A stretch of DNA of 37,392 nucleotides from Myxococcota bacterium (lineage in GTDB: Bacteria; Myxococcota_A; UBA9160; UBA4427): positions 1 to 37,392 of the forward strand of contig JAQWNI010000173.1 in the NCBI GenBank assembly GCA_029268645.1, written 5' to 3'. This document shows positions 26,914 through 34,219 of this stretch, piece by piece. The translations under genes and the position numbers were made by a program. Under the pieces are notes generated by a model. It had not been told where the DNA came from. It searched no databases and saw only the letters and a list, made by a program, of their open reading frames with translations. Each line of letters begins with the position of its first letter. Position 1 is the first letter of the stretch.

Positions 26914-27540
26914 GTGAGTCGTAGGAGCGTCCTTGAGGCCCTCAGTGTCTATGCGGAGTGCCACCCTGAAGAGCAGGCGATGGTGACCCGCGTTCGACAT
27001 CTGGTCATGGAACGTGAGGACTGTTTTCAGCGCGCCTGTTGGCCGGGCCACATCACGGCCTCAAGCTGGATTTTCTCGCACGACTTGGACCATTTTCTCC
27101 TCACTCACCACCGGAAATTAGGGCGCTGGCTTCAACTGGGAGGGCATGCAGACGGGGACGGAAGTCCGTTGCGGGTGGCCTTGCGGGAGGCACGTGAAGA
27201 GTCGGGGATGGCTGAATTCGATGTGCTGGAACCGGTTCGGGAGGGAGAGCGGCCATCCGCTGTTTTGACCCCAGCGGACGTGGATATCCACCGGATTCCG
27301 GCGCGGCCCGGCGAGCCGGAGCACGAGCACCATGATCTTCGTTTTGTCCTGATCGCGGCCGCCGGGCAGCCTTTGGTCATGAGTGAAGAGTCCTCGGATT
27401 TGGCGTGGTTCCCAGTTGAGCAACTGGAGACAGTGGGAGCCGACGAGAGCTTGCTGCGGTTGGGTCGAAAGGCGCTGGCGATGCGGGCCGTGCGTCGCGG
27501 CCTGGCGCCACCGGTCCAGTTGGGCAAGATTGGGAATTGA
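26914..27540 (+). CDS. Nudix hydrolase
   Basis: The 208-residue protein starts at GTG 26914 with GGGAG upstream. Its Nudix box reads GGHADGDGSPLRVALREAREESG: the REAREESG metal-binding half is intact, while the first Glu of GX5E is replaced within a GGHADGD pattern that I recognise as a variant subgroup. It hydrolyses a nucleoside diphosphate linked to another moiety; the substrate is not predictable. A helical N-terminal stretch of about 60 residues precedes the domain. It follows glutathione reductase by 92 bp. Confidence 0.85.
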   Translation: MSRRSVLEALSVYAECHPEEQAMVTRVRHLVMEREDCFQRACWPGHITASSWIFSHDLDHFLLTHHRKLGRWLQLGGHADGDGSPLRVALREAREESGMAEFDVLEPVREGERPSAVLTPADVDIHRIPARPGEPEHEHHDLRFVLIAAAGQPLVMSEESSDLAWFPVEQLETVGADESLLRLGRKALAMRAVRRGLAPPVQLGKIGN

Positions 27541-27711
27541 AGTTCCGTCCCGAGTTGCCGGTGATTTGCATCACAGAGAAAGCTTCTTGGACCGCGTATA
27601 CTTAGGACAGTTTTTGCTGGCCCAATTCGGGAACGAGATTTGCAGAACAAGAAACAGGCTCGCAGGGCCATCCATTGGGCGGTGAGAGAGCCCAAGGAAG
27701 GATCGGACTCG

Positions 27712-28056
27712 TTGAAAACGCATCAACTCATCTTTGCGGTACTTCTCACCTGGATGGGAATCGCGGGTGCATCGGGGGCGAGTGCGTCCGAGTGGGAGCT
27801 GCAGGCGAATCGGATTCAAGAGGATGCCGCCCCTTACTTTTTGGCGATCTCAGCTTCTCGTGCCGATGTCAAAGTTTTAAATCGATCTAGCTGGGTGGCG
27901 AGCTGGCAGAAGTCGGATGAATGGATCCCGCCTGCCCCGAACTTGAAGGTGCTCGATTACTCGACGCCTATTCGGACCCGTCAAGGTGAGTTGACCCTGA
28001 ACCTTGAGGCTCCGGGTGCGGGCCGGGCAATCTTGAGTCTCGCCCTGGAATTTTGA
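27712..28056 (+). CDS. Small exported protein of unknown function
   Basis: The protein has 114 residues with a Sec signal peptide (KTHQLIFAVLLTWMGIAGASGASAS) and a mature domain of about 88 residues rich in alternating hydrophobic residues, ending GELTLNLEAPGAGRAILSLALEF. No cysteine or known motif is visible. The start is TTG 27712: AAGGAAGGA lies 9 nt upstream and the signal peptide begins right there, whereas the in-frame TTG at 27640 would add 24 residues before it. It is probably periplasmic, and I do not recognise a family. Confidence 0.6.
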   Translation: MKTHQLIFAVLLTWMGIAGASGASASEWELQANRIQEDAAPYFLAISASRADVKVLNRSSWVASWQKSDEWIPPAPNLKVLDYSTPIRTRQGELTLNLEAPGAGRAILSLALEF

Positions 28057-28147
28057 GAGATTCAAAGCCGGGGCGCGTTCCCGGATTCAGACATCGCTGC
28101 CGATTCTGAGGCGTTTGCCTAGACGCGGAGCCCGCTACCCTGTCGCC

Positions 28148-29452
28148 ATGGCTGATGTTGTCGCGGATCTGCTCGCTTTCATCGATTGTTCTCCGACGCC
28201 CTACCACGCTGTCGCCGAGGTTGTGCGGCGCCTTGAGGCGGTCGGTTTTTCGTCTTTCGAAGAGACCTCTATCTGGGATTTGGCTCCGGGCACCCGTGGC
28301 TACGGGGTACGAGGAGACGGTAGCTTGATCGCCTTTGAGGCCGGCCGCGAGTCACCGGCTCGGGCCGGGTTTCGCATCCTAGGTGCGCACACGGACTCAC
28401 CCAATCTCCGACTCAAGCCCCGGCCAGACAGGACGGCGTCAGGCTACCGACAAATCGGGGTAGAACCATACGGCGGTGTTCTGCTGCATACGTGGCTAGA
28501 TCGGGACCTCTCCCTCGCAGGCCGTGCCACGGTCCGAGAGGGCGATGCGATCCGCACCCGTTTGATCGATTTTGCCCGCCCCATGGTTCGAATCCCCAAC
28601 CTTGCGATTCACCTCTTTCGCGAGATTCGGCAAGAGGGACTCAAGCTCAATCCCCAGACCCATCTTGTTCCCCTCTCAGGCTTGGAGAGCGTGCCAGAAA
28701 TTCGAGAGTTGATGGTCGCCGAGTGGCAAGCGAGGGGAGAGGGGACCATTAAGGCGGAGGACATTCTCAGCTTTGACCTGATGACCGCGGATACTCAGCC
28801 GTCAGCGGTGGTCGGGGCCGCGCAGGAATTCATTAGTGCGCCGCGGTTGGACAATCTGGCTTCTGCCCATGCAGCCGTCATGGCTATGCAGAATGCTCTT
28901 GCTCAGGGCGAGCAAGATTTTACCCGAGTGATGGTCCTGTATGACCATGAAGAGGTGGGCAGTCGGACGGCGCAGGGTGCAGCGGGCCCCTTCCTCGCCG
29001 ACAGCCTTTCCCGGATCGTATCGGGCTGGCAGGGCACGCTCGAGCCCCAGGGCTTGGCCCGAAGTCTTGCGGCTTCGACACTGATTTCAGTCGATATGGC
29101 GCATGCGGTTCATCCAAACTATTCCGACCGTCATGAGCCCGATCATCAACCTGTTCTCGGCCGGGGCCCGGTCGTGAAGGTCAACAGCAATCAGGCTTAT
29201 GCGACCGACGCGGTCACTCAGGGGCTTTTTGAGTCTCTGTGCGCCGAAGAGGGAATCTCGCCGCAGCACTTCGTCACCCGGAGCGATCTCGCGTGTGGGT
29301 CGACGATTGGCCCGATCACCGCTGCGAGAGTCGGCATTCGAAGCCTCGACGTTGGGAACCCGATGTTGGCCATGCACTCGTGTCGAGAAATGGCGGGGGC
29401 GGCCGATGTAGCCCCGATGATCTCAGTGCTGTCTCGGTTCTGGCAAGATTAA
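28148..29452 (+). CDS. apeB: M18 family aminopeptidase (aspartyl aminopeptidase type)
   Basis: The 434-residue cytosolic metallopeptidase starts MADVVADLLAFIDCSPTPYHAV. Candidate metal ligands are His81 in GAHTDSPNLRLKP, the Asp in SAPRLDNLASAHA, the Glu pair in LYDHEEVGSRT, the Asp in SVDMAHAVHPNYSDRHEP and the C-terminal His in PMLAMHSCREMAG. It should release N-terminal residues, acidic ones in characterised relatives. The ATG at 28148 fits the family start; one 11 codons upstream does not. It is convergent with the acyl-CoA dehydrogenase at 29507. Confidence 0.92.
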   Translation: MADVVADLLAFIDCSPTPYHAVAEVVRRLEAVGFSSFEETSIWDLAPGTRGYGVRGDGSLIAFEAGRESPARAGFRILGAHTDSPNLRLKPRPDRTASGYRQIGVEPYGGVLLHTWLDRDLSLAGRATVREGDAIRTRLIDFARPMVRIPNLAIHLFREIRQEGLKLNPQTHLVPLSGLESVPEIRELMVAEWQARGEGTIKAEDILSFDLMTADTQPSAVVGAAQEFISAPRLDNLASAHAAVMAMQNALAQGEQDFTRVMVLYDHEEVGSRTAQGAAGPFLADSLSRIVSGWQGTLEPQGLARSLAASTLISVDMAHAVHPNYSDRHEPDHQPVLGRGPVVKVNSNQAYATDAVTQGLFESLCAEEGISPQHFVTRSDLACGSTIGPITAARVGIRSLDVGNPMLAMHSCREMAGAADVAPMISVLSRFWQD

Positions 29453-29467
29453 TCGCTAGCGTGCAAC

Positions 29468-29497
29468 GACTCACGACAGATCGATCGGTCGTGAGTC
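29468..29497. terminator. Perfect 10-bp hairpin between convergent genes
   Basis: GACTCACGAC (29468-29477) and GTCGTGAGTC (29488-29497) pair perfectly over a 10-nt loop, 16 bp after the aminopeptidase stop and 10 bp from the stop of the opposing gene. There is no T-run on either side. It is probably a bidirectional terminator or 3'-end stabiliser. Confidence 0.5.
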
Positions 29498-29506
29498 TCG
29501 ATTCGA

Positions 29507-31162
29507 TCAATTGGAGAGAAGGGAGGCGCCAATGACTCGTAGCTCGAGAATTGGCTTGACGCCTTCAAAGATCGGCAGCACGGTTGCGTCGACGACGTAT
29601 CGGCTGATCGGGTATTCCTCGGCGTAGCCCCACCCTCCGTGCATCAACTGACCTTGCTGCGTGACGTCGACTGCCACATCGCAGGCGAGGAGCTTGGACT
29701 GCGCGGCCAGCGGCGCGGCTGCGCGTTCGTCCTCGTCGAAAGCCCGGGCGGCTGCGTACGTGATGGCTCTCGCGCCCATGAGTTTGATCGCCATGCGGCC
29801 GAGGGTGTATTGGGTCAACTGAAAGTCCGAAATTGCTTGACCAAACTGGTTCCGGTCGACCACGTATTTGGCGGTTTCCTCGAGGGCCGCTTGGCCGAGT
29901 CCGCATGCGCGGCCTCCGGTTTGAAGCCGACCCGCAGCGAAGCCCGCCATTTGCAAATAGAAGCCGCGGCCCTCCCCGTCGGCTCCGCCCACAAGATTCC
30001 CGGCGGGCACAAAGTACTGATCGAATTGGAGCGTGAACGAATGCATGCCACGGTAGCCCGGGGTTGCATCGGCCTTGCCGGTGATCTTTCCGCCTCCGGC
30101 CTGGGTGAATTCGAAGCTGTGTCCTAAAGAAGTGTCTTTGGGAACGATGAAGAGCGAGAGACCTTTTCGACCTTTGGAGAAGTCGGGGTCGGTTCGAGCG
30201 AGTAATGCGATCACGTTGGCGCGGCCGGCAAAGGTGCACCATGCCTTGGGACCGTTGATGACCCAGCCCTCTTCGCCGTCTACAGTGGCGCGCTCAGCCC
30301 GGCATTTGGCACCGGCCACGTCGCTGCCGATGTCGGGTTCGGTGACGGAGATGGCGACCATGACTTCACCGGAAGCCAGTTTTGGCAACCACTCTTTGCG
30401 TTGATCTTCTGTCCCGCCGCTTAAAAGCGCTTTCGTGAGGATCTCGGGCCGGGTGATCAAAGACCCGGCTGCCGCCAGCGAGGCACGGGAGAGTTCTTCG
30501 GTGGTTAGGATCATGGCCATGTTGCCCATTTCCACGCCGCCATATTCCTCCGGCACCGACAAGCCAAAGAATCCGAGCTCCGCCATGCTTGTGATGAAGT
30601 GTTCCGGCACGATCTCGTCTTGGCGGTGAATGTGCTCGGCGTGGGGGGCCACTTCGTTGAGGCCGAATTCGCGAACCTGGGTACGAACTTGTTCGTGCAT
30701 TTCGTCGAGAGGGAAGTCGTTTCGGCCCCCGGTCTCGATGACATGGGTCCCGACCCTCCGATAGAGAGACTCTGCGTTTGCGCGCCGGAGTAAGGCCCGA
30801 ACGTCTGCGGGGAAAGCAGCCTCGACGGCATCGTCTCCCAAGCCGAGCTCGTCCGCGCTGGCTGCAAGTTTGGATCGCAACGATTCGACCAACTCGCCCA
30901 CGGAAGCGACTGCAGTGAGTTCGAGCGTTTCGTGGCTACGGCCTTCAGCACGGATTCCTTCGATGCTGGCGATGACTTCCTTGGCCGCGATGGCCTCAGT
31001 GGCCGCGTAGGCGACCCGCTCGGTGATCACTTGATGGTCGTCGATCTTCTGCCCGCCTTCGGTCATTTCGCGCGCGGCCGTGATCGATCGGTCCAAGAGC
31101 GAGGAGGCGGCATCCATCAGGGATTTGGCATCTTCCAGGGTCGGGTGGGGGGCAGTATTCAT
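29507..31162 (-). CDS. Acyl-CoA dehydrogenase with N-terminal extension, (2S)-methylsuccinyl-CoA dehydrogenase-like
   Basis: The 551-residue flavoprotein has a helical N-terminal domain of about 150 residues before the ACAD fold, the architecture of methylsuccinyl-CoA dehydrogenase (Mcd) of the ethylmalonyl-CoA pathway. The ACAD part has SVTEPDIGSDVAGAK, a GGGKITG...GYRGM stretch, RLQTGGRACGLGQAAL, MHGGWGYAEEYPISRY and the catalytic Glu in IFEGVKPILELRVI. The GYRGM and RLQT-RA-G-QAAL segments also resemble Mcd as I know it. Other steps of the pathway are not in the window, so the name is an inference. It lies downstream of the HisN-like gene on the same strand. Confidence 0.85.
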   Translation of the reverse strand: MNTAPHPTLEDAKSLMDAASSLLDRSITAAREMTEGGQKIDDHQVITERVAYAATEAIAAKEVIASIEGIRAEGRSHETLELTAVASVGELVESLRSKLAASADELGLGDDAVEAAFPADVRALLRRANAESLYRRVGTHVIETGGRNDFPLDEMHEQVRTQVREFGLNEVAPHAEHIHRQDEIVPEHFITSMAELGFFGLSVPEEYGGVEMGNMAMILTTEELSRASLAAAGSLITRPEILTKALLSGGTEDQRKEWLPKLASGEVMVAISVTEPDIGSDVAGAKCRAERATVDGEEGWVINGPKAWCTFAGRANVIALLARTDPDFSKGRKGLSLFIVPKDTSLGHSFEFTQAGGGKITGKADATPGYRGMHSFTLQFDQYFVPAGNLVGGADGEGRGFYLQMAGFAAGRLQTGGRACGLGQAALEETAKYVVDRNQFGQAISDFQLTQYTLGRMAIKLMGARAITYAAARAFDEDERAAAPLAAQSKLLACDVAVDVTQQGQLMHGGWGYAEEYPISRYVVDATVLPIFEGVKPILELRVIGASLLSN

Positions 31163-31343
31163 TGGATCGGGTCCCTCTCATCTCAAGACATCATGGCGGT
31201 GCCGGACGGCCGTCGTTGTTGCGGGTGCTCGAATGGTCCGACGGGGAGAGCGGCATCAAGTTGGCCGTTTCCGAGCCAGGCTAATTCAGCGGGACCAGCC
31301 GCAGGCGGCCCGGTCAAGGTCTTGCGGAGAGTAGCGCACGATC

Positions 31344-31369
31344 GTCCTGAGCCAGTGAGCGCTCAGGAC
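31344..31369 (-). terminator. Hairpin at the end of the HisN/IMPase-like gene
   Basis: GTCCTGAGC (31344-31352) and GCTCAGGAC (31361-31369) form nine perfect pairs over an 8-nt loop; the stem includes the TGA stop at 31363-31365. No T-run follows on the minus strand. It may separate this gene from the downstream dehydrogenase. Confidence 0.4.
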
Positions 31370-32127
31370 ATCTCGACCAGCTGTTCCACCAGGGCCGGGC
31401 TTCCAAAGAAGAGGTCGATTTTTCCCCGGGCCCCGGTTCGGGTCTCACAGGCCCCTCCGGCTTCGATCGCAAGCAGTTGCGTGGCGGCCGCGTCCCATGG
31501 GTTCAGATCACAGTCCACCATGGCGTCGATGCCACCGCTGATCGTCTGGGCATGGCCGAAAGCATCCGTGTATCCCCGGACCAAGGGAACCTCACGGGTG
31601 ATCCTTTCGAAAAGTGGGCGGCGGCCAGCCAATTCGAAACAGATGGGATCGCCGGTGGAAACAATGGATCGATGCAGGTCGGCACTTTTCGAGCAAAAGA
31701 CCGGCTGGCCATTGCGACGGCAACCTCCGCCGCGCGTTGCGACATAGCGTTCCCCGAGGGCAGGCAGATCGATCACACCGACGACGGGTTGTCCTTCGAC
31801 GGTGAGTGCTAAAAGGGTTCCGAAGAGAGGAATCCCGCGGGAGAACGAGATGGTTCCGTCGATCGGGTCGATGATCCATCTCGGGGCGTCTTCGGGGCCG
31901 GCTTCGGCATCCCCGTACTCCTCTCCGAGGAGTCCGTGGTCGGGGTAGCTCTCCCGCAAGGTCTGTCGGATGATGCGTTCGGCGGCCCGGTCTGCCTCGG
32001 TGACCGGAGAGCCATCTTGTTTCCACTCGACGGCGACATCGCGAAAGCGGGGCATGATTTCAGCGCGCGCCCGATCGCAGGCCCGTTCGGCTACCTGGGC
32101 GGCGGTCTTCAGGGTTTCATGGTCCAT
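31363..32127 (-). CDS. Inositol monophosphatase family protein, HisN-like (histidinol-phosphatase candidate)
   Basis: The 254-residue Mg-dependent phosphatase has LLGEEYGD (metal Glu69/Glu70), the signature DPIDGT (87-92) and the C-terminal NPWDAAA. The stretch after the signature, ISFSRGIPLFGTLLAL, resembles the HisN histidinol-phosphatases more than classical inositol monophosphatases, so dephosphorylation of histidinol phosphate is a good candidate role. The start is ATG 32127; 29 further upstream codons are Arg/Gly-rich and unlike the family. It is divergent from the DUF971 gene over 79 bp. Confidence 0.85.
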   Translation of the reverse strand: MDHETLKTAAQVAERACDRARAEIMPRFRDVAVEWKQDGSPVTEADRAAERIIRQTLRESYPDHGLLGEEYGDAEAGPEDAPRWIIDPIDGTISFSRGIPLFGTLLALTVEGQPVVGVIDLPALGERYVATRGGGCRRNGQPVFCSKSADLHRSIVSTGDPICFELAGRRPLFERITREVPLVRGYTDAFGHAQTISGGIDAMVDCDLNPWDAAATQLLAIEAGGACETRTGARGKIDLFFGSPALVEQLVEMS

Positions 32128-32206
32128 GCGTACGACGTTACCACCCTGACGCCCGAGCCGGGGCACCGCGACCCCACACCCCCGGGCCCGCGTTACCCTT
32201 GCCTCC

Positions 32207-32530
32207 ATGGGCACTGAGCAAGACCGTCATATTCCTGACCAGATTCGCCAGTCGGGTCCCGGCCATCTCAGCATCGTCTGGCGAGACGGCGTGGAGAGCT
32301 TGTTCGCGGTTCGCGAATTACGTTTGTTCTGTGCGTGCGCGCACTGTGTCGACGAATGGACCGGCGAGTACAAACTCGATCCGGAGAGTGTTCCCGAGGA
32401 TGTCCGGCCGACCCGAATCAAGGGAGTCGGTCGCTACGCCATCCAGATTGATTGGAGTGATGGGCACGGAACCGGGATCTACGCCTTTGATCGCCTGCGG
32501 GAACTCGCCGACCGGGTTGAAAGCCCGTAG
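32207..32530 (+). CDS. DUF971 domain protein
   Basis: The 107-residue protein matches DUF971 (gamma-butyrobetaine hydroxylase N-terminal-like): SIVWRDGVESLFAVRELRLFCACAHCVDEWTG, then VGRYAIQIDWSDGHGTGIYAFDRLREL. Cysteines at CACAHC could bind metal, as the equivalent zinc site does in the eukaryotic enzyme domain. The family is often found with Fe-S assembly genes, but none is here. It is followed after 48 bp by the F420 reductase and probably shares its transcript. Confidence 0.82.
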   Translation: MGTEQDRHIPDQIRQSGPGHLSIVWRDGVESLFAVRELRLFCACAHCVDEWTGEYKLDPESVPEDVRPTRIKGVGRYAIQIDWSDGHGTGIYAFDRLRELADRVESP

Positions 32531-32578
32531 CGGGCTCGCGGTGGACGGCCGCCGTGGGTCTTGTACCGTCCTCAGACT

Positions 32579-33262
32579 ATGACGAAAAACGACGACGCGA
32601 TTGCGATTTTGGGTGGAACCGGCGACCAAGGGCTTGGCTTGGCGCTGCGCTTTGCAAAGGCAGGAAGACCGGTCGTCATCGGTTCCCGCCGGGCCGAGAA
32701 GGCCGTCGAGGCCGCCGAGGAAGTTCGTCAGGCGGTTCCGGAGGCTCAGGTCGAGGGGTATGACAATGCCGAGGCCACTCGCCGCGCGCCAATCGTCATC
32801 ATTTCCGTTCCGTTCGAACATACGGCGGGGACCGTCAAGGGGCTGAAGGAAGTGCTCGAAGAGGGTCAGATCGTCGTCTCGATGGCTGTCCCCTTGGCCA
32901 CGGCGATTGGCGACGGGGCGGCCCGCACGATCGGTATTTGGCAGGGTTCCTGTGCTGAGCTGGTCGCAACCCTCGTGCCGAAGGGGGTTCATGTGATCTC
33001 GGCATTTCAAAATGTCTCGGCCCATCGCCTCCGGGTGCTCGATGAACCGGTTGAATGTGATGTCATCGTTTCCGGCGCCAAGGCACCACGCCAACGGATT
33101 ATGTCACTCTGCCCACTCATTCCAGGTCTTCGGGCCGTGGATGGTGGTCCGCTGGGCAATGCCCGGATTGTCGAAGAGATCACGGCTCTGCTGATTGGGA
33201 TGAATATCCGATACAAGCAGCCAGCCGGTTTGGGGATCCGCTTCACGGGCTTGCCCGACTGA
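32579..33262 (+). CDS. npdG: NADPH-dependent F420 reductase (F420H2:NADP oxidoreductase)
   Basis: The 227-residue protein has an N-terminal Rossmann motif ILGGTGDQGLGLALRFAKAG and GSRRAEKA (35-42), where the Ser and Arg bind the NADP phosphate, then IVIISVPFEHT, and a C-terminal ALLIGMNIRYKQPAGLGIRFTGLP typical of the family. It moves hydride between NADPH and the deazaflavin F420. This implies that the cell makes or imports F420 and fits the luciferase-like oxidoreductase at 16448. The ATG at 32579 is the family-like start. Confidence 0.88.
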   Translation: MTKNDDAIAILGGTGDQGLGLALRFAKAGRPVVIGSRRAEKAVEAAEEVRQAVPEAQVEGYDNAEATRRAPIVIISVPFEHTAGTVKGLKEVLEEGQIVVSMAVPLATAIGDGAARTIGIWQGSCAELVATLVPKGVHVISAFQNVSAHRLRVLDEPVECDVIVSGAKAPRQRIMSLCPLIPGLRAVDGGPLGNARIVEEITALLIGMNIRYKQPAGLGIRFTGLPD

Positions 33263-33412
33263 TCTTTCCCCCCTAAGGGCCGCGATCACCCCACTCATTT
33301 CTGGCCGACCTGGTCCTGAGGCCCCTGGCTTTGGCAGAGGCTCAGCGGTCCAAAAGGGCCCCACGGGTACGGGGTGGGACCCACCCGGTACTCGCTGCGA
33401 TTTGCGGCCGAG

Positions 33413-33428
33413 ACACAAAGGGTTGTGT
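33413..33428. promoter_or_regulatory. NrdR-box-like operator 1 (upstream of nrdJ)
   Basis: ACACAAAGGGTTGTGT matches the NrdR box consensus acaCwAtATaTwGtgt at 12 of 16 positions, with both outer 6-bp arms perfect and only the four central bases off. It is a perfect dyad (extended to 8 bp per arm at 33411-33430). NrdR is the ATP/dATP-sensing repressor of ribonucleotide reductase genes. Confidence 0.65.
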
Positions 33429-33444
33429 CTACGGGGAATGCCTG

Positions 33445-33460
33445 CCCCAATATTTTGTGG
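33445..33460. promoter_or_regulatory. NrdR-box-like operator 2 (upstream of nrdJ)
   Basis: CCCCAATATTTTGTGG matches the NrdR box at 12 of 16 positions, including all six most conserved bases. It starts exactly 32 bp after the first box, about three helical turns, the spacing expected for cooperative tandem NrdR sites. The pair is much stronger evidence than either site alone. Confidence 0.65.
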
Positions 33461-33468
33461 AATTTCCG

Positions 33469-33497
33469 TTGACGCGTGCCCCCGGACCCTGCATGTT
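33469..33497 (+). promoter_or_regulatory. Candidate sigma-70-type promoter for nrdJ leader
   Basis: TTGACG (33469-33474) is followed after 17 nt by CATGTT (33492-33497). The -35 is good and the -10 weak. It lies 8 bp after the second NrdR box and behind an AT-rich tract, which supports it. Transcription would begin near 33504, some 830-920 nt before nrdJ depending on the start codon. Confidence 0.45.
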
Positions 33498-33503
33498 GGG
33501 GAC

Positions 33504-34043
33504 CACGGGGATGTGAGGTTCCCTCTGTAGCCTGGGGGGGTCGCAACTTAGGCGGTTGCGAGGGGGAACGCGAGCTTGAGACCGGGACGGAGGACTCCGG
33601 CTTGGGTTCGGGGGCGCCGGGAGTACCGGCGCCCCTCTCATCTGTCCGCTTCGGAGCGTTCGAGCCATACGGCTCGGCCGCTCCGAGGTCGGCCTCGTGA
33701 CTGCTCGGGAAGGCCGGCTCGGCAGCATCCGGATCCGAAATCCAGATTCGAGATGAAAAACCAACCAAAAATAGACGGGACGCGAAGAGTTAAAAGGCTC
33801 AAGGGCAGAGGGACCGCGATCGAGTTGGTGCATCCGACGGGTTCGTGGTTACCGAAGCTGGAAAGCCGGTCGCTGGCTAAGGCCAGCTGGCTCCATGCGG
33901 AACCGAGAACGGAGGCATCGAAGTCGACGGTTGAAGTCGGCACCCCATCAATCCAAAGTTCGAATTTTCTTCTGAGCCCGAGGGGCTCAATCGAAAGTTT
34001 CGAACTCCTTGCGGGGCGGATCGGATTCGAAATTCTTTTTTTT
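33504..34043 (+). ncRNA. Candidate structured leader RNA / attenuator upstream of nrdJ
   Basis: This is the main part of the 1069-bp gap 33263-34331, which holds no recognisable protein gene. Strong stems on the plus strand are: TCGCAAC/GTTGCGA (33541-33547 with 33555-33561), enclosed by GTTCCC/GGGAAC; a perfect 10-bp stem GGGGCGCCGG/CCGGCGCCCC (33611-33635); and a stem of 10 plus 6 bp with a symmetrical 2x2 internal loop (33649-33688). The block ends with competing stems at 33957-34006 and 33998-34032, the latter followed by eight T. It matches no RNA class I know: the cobalamin riboswitch core, RNase P RNA, tmRNA and SRP RNA motifs are absent. Whether it acts as a leader or a separate RNA is open. 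Confidence 0.45.
33998..34043 (+). terminator. Terminator-like stem with T-run inside the nrdJ leader
   Basis: TTTCGAA (33998-34004) and TCC (34006-34008) pair with GGA (34023-34025) and TTCGAAA (34026-34032), with one bulged C. Then come TTC and eight T (34036-34043). The same left arm can pair instead with AGTTCGAA at 33957-33964, so the terminator and the upstream stem exclude each other. Confidence 0.5.
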
Positions 34044-34219
34044 CGGACTGAAGCGTCTCCAGGGTCGTCCTCCCGGATCATCGCCGGGGGCTCGGATAGG
34101 CGAAGGGGTGCGAAGGATCGACGAGAACGGTCCTTGCTCAGGATTTTGACCTTAGGCATCGGAGTCGCCGTACTCGGCCGAGGGAGCCGGCCAAAGGCCG
34201 CAAACACCAGGAGAGACGG

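Noticed and set aside
27566-27602. Promoter with TATACT -10 at 27597-27602 before the exported protein
   Set aside because: The nearest -35-like hexamers are 4 or 25 nt away, not 16-18, so support is too weak.
33411-33430. AGACACAA/TTGTGTCT as an RNA hairpin or terminator after the F420 reductase gene
   Set aside because: It matches the arms of an NrdR box and has a partner box 32 bp away, so a DNA operator is the better reading.
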